A DNA stretch of 8,268 nucleotides, taken from the NCBI GenBank assembly GCA_900548625.1, contig URLO01000065.1, positions 1-8,268 on the forward strand, in the 5' to 3' direction. Origin of the DNA: an uncultured Eubacteriales bacterium. GTDB lineage: Bacteria; Bacillota; Clostridia; Oscillospirales; Oscillospiraceae. The notes beneath the pieces were generated by a model. That model did no database searches, was not told the DNA's origin, and was given only the letters and a program-made list of their open reading frames with translations. Each line of letters opens with the position of its first letter. The stretch's first letter is position 1. The translations under genes and the position numbers were made by a program. Shown here piece by piece: positions 1 to 6,422 of the stretch.

Positions 1-104
1 GAAGACGTCTCTATTGCCGGCTGACCTCATTCAGCCAGAGCCTGCAAACCAATTTGCGCATAACTCTTGACGGCACCCCTTACAGAAAACAAGATCAGAA
101 ATCA

Positions 105-122
105 AAAAATGCGAAAAATGCG
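105..122. repeat. Tandem 9-mer, two copies
   Basis: AAAAATGCG occurs twice head to tail, at 105-113 and 114-122. It lies 12 bases before a perfect hairpin at 135-159. The function is unknown. A similar 9-mer tandem abuts the hairpin at 5013-5050. Confidence 0.7.
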
Positions 123-134
123 GACGATGCAACG

Positions 135-159
135 CGGTGATGGGAGGTTCCCATCACCG
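135..159. other. Perfect 11-bp hairpin with 3-nt loop
   Basis: CGGTGATGGGA (135-145) and TCCCATCACCG (149-159) are exact reverse complements around a GGT loop. On the minus strand it lies about 100 nt past the pth stop. T-rich sequence follows only after some 13 nt (TTTTTCGCATTTTTT, complement of 104-118). It could mark the 3' end of the glmU-prs-pth transcript, but it lacks the immediate U-run of a classical intrinsic terminator. Confidence 0.5.
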
Positions 160-230
160 TGAAAAGTGTCATATTCTGGATACACGCTGCGGCACGGCCC
201 TTCAAGGACAGGGGGGCCATACATGCGAAA

Positions 231-257
231 CGGGCGGCGATACAGCTCTACCGCCCG
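231..257 (-). terminator. GC-rich hairpin just after the pth stop
   Basis: CGGGCGG (231-237) and CCGCCCG (251-257) pair over a 13-nt loop. The hairpin begins 5 nt after the pth stop on the minus strand, and a G-U pair can add one more step. Only a short TTT follows, so it is a weak terminator or an mRNA 3'-end stabiliser rather than a textbook terminator. Confidence 0.35.
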
Positions 258-262
258 GCGGC

Positions 263-856
263 TCACAGACCGTTGAACTTCGAGGCCGCTGCCGCGGCGC
301 CGTCTGCGATCAGGCAGAGCGCCGCGTCCGCTGCATGCTCCAGCGCCGTCTGAAGCGTGGGCAGATCGCCCTTCGGGATGTTGCCCAGCACCCAGTCGGC
401 CAGCTCGTAATCGGGGTCGGGCTTTGCGCCGACGCCGATCTTGACGCGCGGGAACTGGTCTGTCCCGAGGGAGGAGATGATCGACTTGATGCCGTTGTGC
501 CCTCCGGCAGAGCCGGAGGCACGCACGCGGATCTTGCCGACCGGGAGCGAAATGTCGTCAAACAGGACGATGATCCGCTCCGGCGGGATCTTATAGTAGT
601 CCGCCGCCTGACGGACGGCGAGACCGGAGGCGTTCATGAACGTCTGCGGCCGGACGAGCAGAAGCTTCTGCCCGCCGGAGACCGCAGTTGTACACAGCGC
701 CTGAAAACGGCTTTTCTCTTTTCCGGCGCCAAGCTGTTTTTCCAGCGCATCCAGCGCCAGAAAGCCCATATTGTGCCGTGTGCGCGCATACTGCGCGCCG
801 GGGTTGCCCAGTCCCACGAGCATCCAGTCGCAGGCGGGCTTCTGAAACAGGGGCAT
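263..856 (-). CDS. pth: Peptidyl-tRNA hydrolase
   Basis: The 197-residue product is a bacterial Pth, which cleaves the ester bond of peptidyl-tRNAs released by stalled ribosomes and so recycles tRNA in the cytoplasm. Family signatures are in order: GLGNPG at 15-20, TRHNMGF at 26-32 with the catalytic His28, QTFMNASG at 71-78 with Asn75, FDDISLPVGKIR at 99-110 with Asp100 in the position of the catalytic Asp, and GGHNGIKS at 118-125 with Asn121. The length matches the usual 185-200. The ATG lies only 3 nt after the prs stop and has no strong ribosome binding site, so translational coupling to prs is likely. An alternative ATG at residue 12 would leave almost nothing before the GLGNPG core, so the longer start is preferred. 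The prs-pth order matches the Bacillus prs-ctc-spoVC neighbourhood with ctc missing. Confidence 0.96.
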   Translation of the reverse strand: MPLFQKPACDWMLVGLGNPGAQYARTRHNMGFLALDALEKQLGAGKEKSRFQALCTTAVSGGQKLLLVRPQTFMNASGLAVRQAADYYKIPPERIIVLFDDISLPVGKIRVRASGSAGGHNGIKSIISSLGTDQFPRVKIGVGAKPDPDYELADWVLGNIPKGDLPTLQTALEHAADAALCLIADGAAAAASKFNGL

Positions 857-859
857 GGC

Positions 860-1810
<951 letters not shown>

Positions 1811-1862
1811 ATGAAATTACCTGTCCTTCCTCTGTCCATACAAATTTCATTTTTTTATTTTA

Positions 1863-1878
1863 CGTTTCCGGAGAAACG
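1863..1878 (-). other. Small UNCG-type hairpin between glmU and prs
   Basis: On the minus strand CGTTTC and GAAACG enclose a TCCG loop, giving a C(UCCG)G arrangement of the very stable UNCG tetraloop class. It begins 8 nt after the glmU stop and is followed by an A-rich, not U-rich, stretch before the prs ribosome binding site. It is therefore unlikely to terminate transcription and could instead stabilise or process the operon mRNA. A weak TAAAAT lies at 1857-1862, without a good -35. Confidence 0.45.
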
Positions 1879-1886
1879 CAGAATAC

Positions 1887-3095
1887 TTATTTCGTGTCTT
1901 TCTTCGGCTCCTTGAGCTTATGTCTTGCGGCCCAGTCCTTTTTGTTTGTCTGGCGTGCGCGGGCGATCGCCAGCGCCATCGACGGAATATCATCCGTGAT
2001 GGTCGAGCCCGCGGCGGTGTATGCGCCGTCGCCCACGGTGACCGGCGCGATCAGGTTCGTGTTGCAGCCGATGAAGGCGTCGTTGCCGATGGTGGTGCGG
2101 TGCTTTTTTGCACGGTCGTAGTTGACCGTGACCGTTCCGCAGCCGAAATTGACGTTCTTTCCGACGTCACTGTCACCGACGTAGGTCAGGTGCGAGATCT
2201 TCGTTCCGTCGTCGATGACCGAGTTCTTGAGCTCGACAAAGTCGCCCACCTTGACGTTGTTTCCAACGGCGCAGCCCGGCCGGATGTAGGCGAACGGGCC
2301 GACGTGCGTGTCAAAGCCGACGGTCGAGTTGTAGATCTGCGAGGCGTTGACAACGGTGTTGTCTCCGACCTTTGCATTTTCCAGATAGGCATTCGGGCCG
2401 ATGGTGCAGTTTTTCCCGATTGAGGTGGCGCCGCGCAGGATGGTTCCCGGCAGAAGCGCCGTTCCGGGCCCGACTGCGGCGGTCGGATCAACGTAGGTCG
2501 AGGCATAGTCCCAGATCTCAACGCCTTGCTTGGAGAGCTTATACAGAACCGAGCGGCTGAGGACCGGCTGCCATTCGGTCATTTCCTGCATGCTTGTGAC
2601 GGCATAGACGCCGTCGCGGTCGGTGTACGGAACGCCGTGATCCTTCAGAAAATCCGTGAAAATGAACTTGTCGTCCAGCGCCTCCATCAGCGTCCTGCGG
2701 CTGACCGAGGTGACGGGGCTGACGAGCGGCGCATCTTCAAACTGCTCCTCGTCGGCGGCAAACGGCAGGATGACCGCAGGGCCGGTCACGACGATGATAT
2801 CCTCCTCCGACTCGTCGGCGGTGGAGAGAAATACATGGAGCTGGTCGGAGGTCGTCTCCGCCGACGGGCACCAGAAGTCCACATCCTCGGGGAAGCACGC
2901 GCGCACCTCACGGCGGAAGCGCTCATGGCAGACCAAAAAGAAACGCCCGACGCCACCGGCCAGCAGTGCGTCTGCAAGCCATCCAAGCAGGGGCGAACCC
3001 ATGATGCTTTGCAGCATCATCGGACGAAGGTAGCCGGTTTTCGCAGTGTCGTCAGGAACAAAAACGACAGCGGATAATCCGGGCATATCGATCAC
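1887..3095 (-). CDS. glmU: GlmU-like protein: intact acetyltransferase half, degenerate uridylyltransferase half
   Basis: The 402-residue product has two parts. Residues about 200-385 form a left-handed beta-helix acetyltransferase that would acetylate glucosamine 1-phosphate from acetyl-CoA for UDP-GlcNAc and peptidoglycan synthesis. With a constant offset of 61 from E. coli GlmU, the active-site positions align: Arg272, Lys290, catalytic His302, Tyr305, Asn316, Asn325, Lys331 and Arg379; Ser405 is Cys344. Residues 1-195 resemble the pyrophosphorylase fold, but the LxxGxGTxM...PK signature is replaced (VPDDTAKTGYLRPMM at 13-27), the QLGTGHA region is lost, the metal-binding Asp of YGDVPL is absent (VVTGPAVIL), and about 50 residues are missing (402 versus about 456). 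Uridylyltransfer is therefore improbable. The longest frame starts at a GTG (3095) only 2 nt from AGAGG; the ATG at 3086, 11 nt from AGAGG, may be the true start. It heads the operon with prs and pth. Confidence 0.9.
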   Translation of the reverse strand: MIDMPGLSAVVFVPDDTAKTGYLRPMMLQSIMGSPLLGWLADALLAGGVGRFFLVCHERFRREVRACFPEDVDFWCPSAETTSDQLHVFLSTADESEEDIIVVTGPAVILPFAADEEQFEDAPLVSPVTSVSRRTLMEALDDKFIFTDFLKDHGVPYTDRDGVYAVTSMQEMTEWQPVLSRSVLYKLSKQGVEIWDYASTYVDPTAAVGPGTALLPGTILRGATSIGKNCTIGPNAYLENAKVGDNTVVNASQIYNSTVGFDTHVGPFAYIRPGCAVGNNVKVGDFVELKNSVIDDGTKISHLTYVGDSDVGKNVNFGCGTVTVNYDRAKKHRTTIGNDAFIGCNTNLIAPVTVGDGAYTAAGSTITDDIPSMALAIARARQTNKKDWAARHKLKEPKKDTK

Positions 3096-3104
3096 GACCT
3101 CTCA

Positions 3105-3131
3105 TGCAGTTTCCTTGCGGCAAGGGCTGCA
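3105..3131 (-). promoter_or_regulatory. Leader stem-loop before the glmU ribosome binding site
   Basis: In the minus-strand leader, TGCAG and CTGCA form an outer 5-bp stem and CCTTG and CAAGG an inner 5-bp stem around a CCG loop, with small internal bulges. It ends 2 nt upstream of the AGAGG ribosome binding site (3097-3101), where it could affect ribosome access. This is inferred from base pairing only; no known riboswitch class was recognised. Confidence 0.35.
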
Positions 3132-3160
3132 CGTGGGTGCGCCTGCCCATAGTCAGCCTC

Positions 3161-3189
3161 ATTATAACAGAAGCGTTTCATTTTGTACA
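3161..3189 (-). promoter_or_regulatory. Promoter of the glmU-prs-pth operon
   Basis: On the minus strand a TATAAT (complement of 3161-3166) is preceded by TG one base upstream, an extended -10 (TGTTATAAT). A TGTACA lies 17 bp further upstream (3184-3189) as a 4/6 match to the -35. Transcription would start near 3154, giving a leader of about 60 nt. Confidence 0.7.
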
Positions 3190-3211
3190 GACCATCCGGC
3201 GGGAATTGACA

Positions 3212-3230
3212 GCAAATATTGCGTATTTGC
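3212..3230. promoter_or_regulatory. 19-bp inverted repeat in the divergent promoter region
   Basis: GCAAATATTGCGTATTTGC has perfect 7-bp arms (GCAAATA and TATTTGC) around a 5-nt centre, a typical size and shape for a dimeric repressor site. It sits between the -35 of the glmU promoter (3184-3189) and the -35 of the suf promoter (3261-3266), directly after a stray TTGACA (3206-3211). It does not match the Fur, PerR or IscR consensus sites as known to me, so the regulator is unknown. Confidence 0.5.
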
Positions 3231-3260
3231 GCGAATTTTCCGCAGCGTTGTATAAATCTT

Positions 3261-3289
3261 TTGACGGATGTGGGATAATATGCTATCCT
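3261..3289 (+). promoter_or_regulatory. Promoter of sufCB, with palindrome over the -10
   Basis: TTGACG (3261-3266) and TATCCT (3284-3289) are separated by 17 bp, a good sigma-A-type promoter about 32 nt before the sufC start. An inverted repeat GGATA-N6-TATCC (3273-3288) overlaps the -10, where a bound repressor could block polymerase. A competing GATAAT at 3274-3279 lacks a properly spaced -35. Confidence 0.6.
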
Positions 3290-3321
3290 GTTAGCAGATC
3301 AAACAAAAAAGAGGGCATGAC

Positions 3322-4056
3322 ATGCTGGAACTGAAAAAGCTCTGCCTGACCGCGAACGATGAAAACGGCAAGGCGGAGATCCTGAAAAATATCGATCTGA
3401 CGGTAGAGGATAAGAAATTTATCGTCATCACCGGCCCGAACGGCGGCGGCAAGACGACGCTGGCAAAGACGGTCATGGGTCTGGCGAAGCCGACCTCCGG
3501 ACAGATCATCTGGAACGGCGAGGACATCACAGACCTTTCCATCACCGACCGCGCGCGGCGCGGCATCTCCTACGGCTTTCAGCAGCCGCCGCGCTTCAAG
3601 GGCATGAAGGTCTCGGACCTTCTGACCATCGCGGCGGGGCGGAAGCTCAGCCATGACGAGGCGTGCGGCTATCTCACGCAGGTCGGCCTGTGCGCGCGCG
3701 ACTATCTCAACCGCGATGTTGACACGAGCCTTTCCGGCGGCGAGGTCAAGCGCATCGAGATCGCGACCATCCTCGCAAAAAACGCAGAGCTGATGATCTT
3801 TGACGAGCCGGAGGCGGGCATCGATCTCTGGTCGTTCGCGCGTCTGACCGAGACGTTCCGGATGCTGCACGACCGGCAGGAGCGGACGCTCATCATCATC
3901 TCCCATCAGGAGCGAATCATCCGTCTGGCGGATGAGATCGTTCTGGTCGCGGGCGGTCAGGTCACGGGCCGCGGCTCGGTGGACGAGCTTTATCCGCAGA
4001 TCCTGACCGACACGGTCTCGGGCTGCAACATGCTGGAGGTGAACGGAACATGCTGA
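3322..4056 (+). CDS. sufC: Fe-S cluster assembly ATPase SufC (SmsC type)
   Basis: This 244-residue ABC-type ATPase binds SufB-like scaffolds and powers Fe-S cluster assembly in the cytoplasm; it is not a transporter. Visible motifs are Walker A GPNGGGKTT at 38-46, the Q-loop in YGFQQPPRFKG at 84-94, signature LSGGE at 137-141, Walker B LMIFDEPEAGID at 157-168, and the H-loop ISHQER with His195. The QQPPRFKG and EPEAGID forms are typical of SufC rather than of importer ATPases. The ATG follows AAGAGGG with 6-nt spacing. The gene overlaps the downstream sufB-like gene by 7 nt (ATGCTGA), so the two are coupled. No sufS, sufU or sufD lies alongside, which fits the two-gene SUF-like minimal system described in archaea and anaerobic bacteria. 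Assignment to that subclass rather than classical SUF is an inference from gene content. Confidence 0.93.
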   Translation: MLELKKLCLTANDENGKAEILKNIDLTVEDKKFIVITGPNGGGKTTLAKTVMGLAKPTSGQIIWNGEDITDLSITDRARRGISYGFQQPPRFKGMKVSDLLTIAAGRKLSHDEACGYLTQVGLCARDYLNRDVDTSLSGGEVKRIEIATILAKNAELMIFDEPEAGIDLWSFARLTETFRMLHDRQERTLIIISHQERIIRLADEIVLVAGGQVTGRGSVDELYPQILTDTVSGCNMLEVNGTC

Positions 4057-4973
4057 ACGATGTCCAGAAGCACATTTTAGACGTGGTCGCTGGCATGGCC
4101 GGCATTCCCGACGGCGCGGTGAATATCCGCTCCGACGGCAAAAAGGCATACCGCCACAATACCGAGAACATCGAGATCACCTCAAAGACCGACAAGGACG
4201 GCATCGACATCCGCATTAAGCCCTTTACAAAGCATGAAGACGTCCATATTCCCGTCGTCCTGACCGAAAGCGGCCTGCACGACAAGGTATACAATGATTT
4301 CTTCGTCGGTGAGGGCGCCGAGGTGCGCATTGTCGCGGGCTGCGGCATCCACAACTGCGGCGACTGCGATTCGGAGCATGACGGCATCCATACCTTCTAC
4401 ATCGGAAAAAACGCAAAGGTCACCTATCTGGAAAAGCACTACGGCGAGGGCGAAGGCGCCGGAAAGCGCATCCTCAACCCCCAGACGATCGTGTATCTGG
4501 AGGAGGGCGCGTCGATCACGATGGAGACGAGCCAGATCGCGGGCGTTGACGACACAAAGCGCTATACCAAGTGCGTCGCCTCGGGCGCGAACTCCGAGAT
4601 CATCATCACCGAGAAGCTCCTGACACATGCCGACCAGAATGCAGTGTCGGAGATGGACGTGATCCTCGACGGCGAGGGCTCACGCACGCGCGTCATCTCG
4701 CGCAGCGTCGCCAAGGAGCAGTCAACGCAGGTCTTTTATCCGCGCGTGCAGGGCAACGCCCCCTGCTTCGGCCACGTTTCCTGCGATGCGATCATCATGG
4801 GCGAGGCCAAGGTGCGCGCCATCCCCGAGATCTCCTGCAACCATGTCGATGCGGCGCTCATCCATGAGGCGGCCATCGGCCGCATCGCGGGCGAGCAGAT
4901 CCTGAAGCTGGAGACGCTCGGCCTGAGTGCGGAGGAGGCGGAGGAGAAGATCCTCGAGGGCTTCCTGCGCTGA
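4050..4973 (+). CDS. sufB: Minimal SufB/SufD-like Fe-S scaffold (SmsB type)
   Basis: The 307-residue protein is a short SufB/SufD-family scaffold; E. coli SufB is about 495 residues. It would partner SufC as the site where sulfide and iron are assembled. The C-terminal core is conserved: HVSCDAIIMGEAKVRAIPEI at 242-261 places Cys245 at the position of SufB Cys405, and LIHEAAIGRIAGEQ at 270-283 gives His272 and Glu273 matching the SufB His-Glu pair, followed by a C-terminal helix ending EEKILEGF. A Cys/His-rich segment, CGIHNCGDCDSEHDGIH at 98-114, adds possible metal or cluster ligands (Cys98, Cys103, Cys106 and several His). GGAGGTGA (4035-4042) lies 7 nt before the ATG, inside sufC. The name sufB is used for the conserved Cys; SufD-family is the alternative label given by many annotation pipelines. 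Confidence 0.88.
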   Translation: MLNDVQKHILDVVAGMAGIPDGAVNIRSDGKKAYRHNTENIEITSKTDKDGIDIRIKPFTKHEDVHIPVVLTESGLHDKVYNDFFVGEGAEVRIVAGCGIHNCGDCDSEHDGIHTFYIGKNAKVTYLEKHYGEGEGAGKRILNPQTIVYLEEGASITMETSQIAGVDDTKRYTKCVASGANSEIIITEKLLTHADQNAVSEMDVILDGEGSRTRVISRSVAKEQSTQVFYPRVQGNAPCFGHVSCDAIIMGEAKVRAIPEISCNHVDAALIHEAAIGRIAGEQILKLETLGLSAEEAEEKILEGFLR

Positions 4974-4997
4974 GGCAGCCGAAAACGAAATACAGCA

Positions 4998-5015
4998 GAT
5001 TCACAAGATTCACAA
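4998..5015. repeat. Tandem 9-mer, two copies
   Basis: GATTCACAA is repeated head to tail at 4998-5006 and 5007-5015, running into the left arm of the hairpin at 5013-5050. It lies 25 nt past the sufB stop. The function is unknown. Confidence 0.7.
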
Positions 5016-5067
5016 GCGCCCGGCGGTCGATCCATACCGCCGGGCGCTTGAGCTTGTCAAAAAGTCG
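5013..5067. repeat. Hairpin-plus-tail intergenic repeat, copy 1
   Basis: A perfect 15-bp stem (CAAGCGCCCGGCGGT at 5013-5027 with its exact complement at 5036-5050) encloses an 8-nt loop, 40 nt after the sufB stop. It is followed by AGCTTGTCAAAAAGTCG. The end of the right arm plus this tail (5044-5067) recurs at 6349-6374 with two substitutions and a 2-nt insertion. No U-run follows on either strand, so it is not a classical terminator, although so stable a stem could still mark the 3' end of the sufCB mRNA. Confidence 0.65.
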
Positions 5068-5094
5068 CTTCGCCGCGCTGCCTGTAAATTTCGG

Positions 5095-5123
5095 TTGCAC
5101 GCATTCGGGACGAGGCGTATAAT
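5095..5123 (+). promoter_or_regulatory. Promoter of the aldo/keto reductase gene
   Basis: TTGCAC (5095-5100) and a perfect TATAAT (5118-5123) lie 17 bp apart, ending 48 nt before the reductase ATG. With the strong hairpin upstream at 5013-5050, this makes the reductase an independent unit rather than a third suf gene. Confidence 0.75.
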
Positions 5124-5171
5124 AAAAGCCGGGATATCCGTGAAAACAAAACGTGAAAGGGGACTGTATCT

Positions 5172-6284
5172 ATGAAAAAGCTTGGTTTCGGCGCAATGCG
5201 CCTGCCGCTGCTGCGTCCGGGTGAACAGACCGCTGTGGATATGGAGACGGCAAAGCAGATGTTTGACACCTATCTTGCCGCCGGGTATACGTATTTTGAT
5301 ACCGCGTATTTTTATCACGAGGGAAAGAGCGAGGAGGTCTTGCGCGAGCTTGTTGTCAAGCGCTATCCGCGCGAGGCGTTCACGCTCACCGACAAGCTCC
5401 CGAATCTTGCCAAGCTCGAGCCGGAGCAGATGCAGACCTTCTTTGACGAGCAGCTTGCGCGCTGCGGCGTGGAGTATTTTGACTATTACTGGCTGCACAG
5501 CGTCACGGGTGCGAACATTGAAAATGTGGAGCGCATCGGCGCGTTTGATTTCCTGAAGCAGAAAAAGGCGGAGGGCAAGACGCGCCACATTGGTTTTTCC
5601 TATCATGACGGCGCGGAGCTGCTCGACCGCATCCTGACGGCGCATCCGGAGGTGGAATATGTCCAGCTCCAGATCAACTACCTCGACTGGGACGACCCGA
5701 AGGTGCAGTCGCGCGCGTGCTATGAGGTCTGCGTGAAGCATCACAAGCCCGTGATCGTCATGGAGCCGGTCAAGGGCGGACGGCTGGCACGGCTGCCGGA
5801 GGCGGCAGAGGCGTGCCTGCGGAGCTATGCGCCCGAGGCCTCCATCGCCTCGTGGGGCATCCGGTTTGCGGCGTCTTTGGAAAATGTGGCGGTCGTGCTC
5901 AGCGGCATGACCACGCCTGCGCAGCTTGCGGACAATCTGGCGATCACAAGCCCGCTGCATCCGCTCAACGAGGAGGAGCTGGCACTCGTCCAAAAGGCGG
6001 CTGCCATGATCCGCGCCGCGATGCCGATTGGCTGCACCGCCTGCCGCTACTGCACGGACGGCTGCCCGCAGAACATCCCCATCCCGGATATTTTCAAGAT
6101 CTACAACGATATGGAGATGTTACCCGTGAGTGACCCGGCCGGGCTCAGGGAGCGCTACGCAGTGTGCGTCAAGGAGCACGGCAAGGCCTCCGACTGTGTC
6201 GGCTGCCGCCAGTGCGAGGAGCACTGCCCGCAGCATCTGGACATCACAGGCTGGCTGCAAAAGGCAGCCGAGCGCTGGGAATAA
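5172..6284 (+). CDS. Aldo/keto reductase with two C-terminal [4Fe-4S] motifs
   Basis: The 370-residue protein joins an aldo/keto reductase TIM barrel (about 1-270) to a ferredoxin-like tail (about 280-360). The barrel keeps the AKR catalytic tetrad: Asp43 and Tyr48 in FDTAYFYHEGKSE, Lys75 in TDKLP and His109 in YWLHS. The tail has C288-x2-C291-x2-C294-x3-C298-P and C342-x2-C345-x2-C348-x3-C352-P, each the pattern of one [4Fe-4S] cluster. It is probably a cytoplasmic NAD(P)H- or ferredoxin-linked oxidoreductase. This AKR-ferredoxin architecture is widespread in anaerobes, but its substrate is generally unknown and cannot be read here. The ATG follows AAAGGGG with 9-nt spacing. The gene has its own promoter and is flanked by Fe-S assembly genes on both sides, which suggests a client of that machinery. 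It is full length with no disrupted motif. Confidence 0.93.
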   Translation: MKKLGFGAMRLPLLRPGEQTAVDMETAKQMFDTYLAAGYTYFDTAYFYHEGKSEEVLRELVVKRYPREAFTLTDKLPNLAKLEPEQMQTFFDEQLARCGVEYFDYYWLHSVTGANIENVERIGAFDFLKQKKAEGKTRHIGFSYHDGAELLDRILTAHPEVEYVQLQINYLDWDDPKVQSRACYEVCVKHHKPVIVMEPVKGGRLARLPEAAEACLRSYAPEASIASWGIRFAASLENVAVVLSGMTTPAQLADNLAITSPLHPLNEEELALVQKAAAMIRAAMPIGCTACRYCTDGCPQNIPIPDIFKIYNDMEMLPVSDPAGLRERYAVCVKEHGKASDCVGCRQCEEHCPQHLDITGWLQKAAERWE

Positions 6285-6324
6285 ACAGACCGCCAAGGCC
6301 GCAGATGCGGCGCGCAGCCCTTTC

Positions 6325-6374
6325 AAACGCGAACCAGCACCGCAGCTCGCGCTTGAGAGCGTGTCAAAAAGACG
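6325..6374. repeat. Hairpin-plus-tail intergenic repeat, copy 2
   Basis: AAACGCGA (6325-6332) and TCGCGCTT (6347-6354) form an 8-bp stem over a 14-nt loop. The single A-C mismatch on the plus strand is a G-U pair on the minus strand. GCGCTTGAG then AGCG then TGTCAAAAAGACG (6349-6374) matches copy 1 (5044-5067) at 22 of 24 aligned bases with one 2-nt gap. It starts 41 nt past the reductase stop, almost the same distance as copy 1 from the sufB stop. The stem is much more eroded than in copy 1. Confidence 0.6.
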
Positions 6375-6389
6375 ATTTTGAAAAGCTCG

Positions 6390-6422
6390 AGATCCCCCTT
6401 CCGGCCGGAAGGGGGATCTTTT
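6390..6422 (+). terminator. Intrinsic terminator between the convergent reductase and iscU genes
   Basis: AGATCCCCCTTCCGG (6390-6404) is followed directly by its exact complement (6405-6419), a 30-nt perfect palindrome. On the plus strand it is preceded by AAAAG and followed by TTTT, giving a good rho-independent terminator for the reductase transcript that ends on the iscU stop codon. On the minus strand it begins 2 nt after the iscU stop with a CTTTTC six bases beyond, so it probably terminates both directions. Confidence 0.85.

Larger units (their letters stand above)
1..262. other. Left-edge intergenic stretch, no convincing gene
   Basis: This is the stretch downstream of pth. No frame on either strand shows a gene with a start, a ribosome binding site and a recognisable product. 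One plus-strand frame is open from position 3 to a TGA at about 138-140 (tail rich in Lys, Asn and Asp), so the C-terminal end of a gene entering from the left cannot be excluded, but nothing identifies it. The stretch contains a 6-bp inverted repeat (GGCTGA at 19-24, TCAGCC at 31-36), a tandem 9-mer, a perfect 11-bp hairpin and a GC-rich hairpin just after the pth stop. In Bacillus-like operons mfd often follows pth; it may lie beyond the edge. Confidence 0.5.

Noticed and set aside
67..95. TTGACG at 67-72 as a plus-strand promoter
   Set aside because: The properly spaced -10 would be CAAGAT, a poor match, and no plus-strand gene follows.
135..175. GGGAGG followed by GTG at 159 as the start of a small plus-strand gene
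   Set aside because: The site is buried in a perfect hairpin and the frame (64 codons) runs antisense into pth with no recognisable product.
3206..3234. TTGACA at 3206-3211 as the suf -35
   Set aside because: The 17-bp-spaced position reads GCGCGA, which is not a -10. The TTGACG/TATCCT pair further down is better placed.
3283..4149. Minus-strand open frame of 288 codons opposite sufC
   Set aside because: sufC carries every ABC ATPase motif on the plus strand; the antisense product is Arg-rich with no family features.
5010..5993. Minus-strand open frame of 327 codons opposite the aldo/keto reductase
   Set aside because: It is a shadow of the reductase and runs through its promoter and the repeat region; no domain was recognised.
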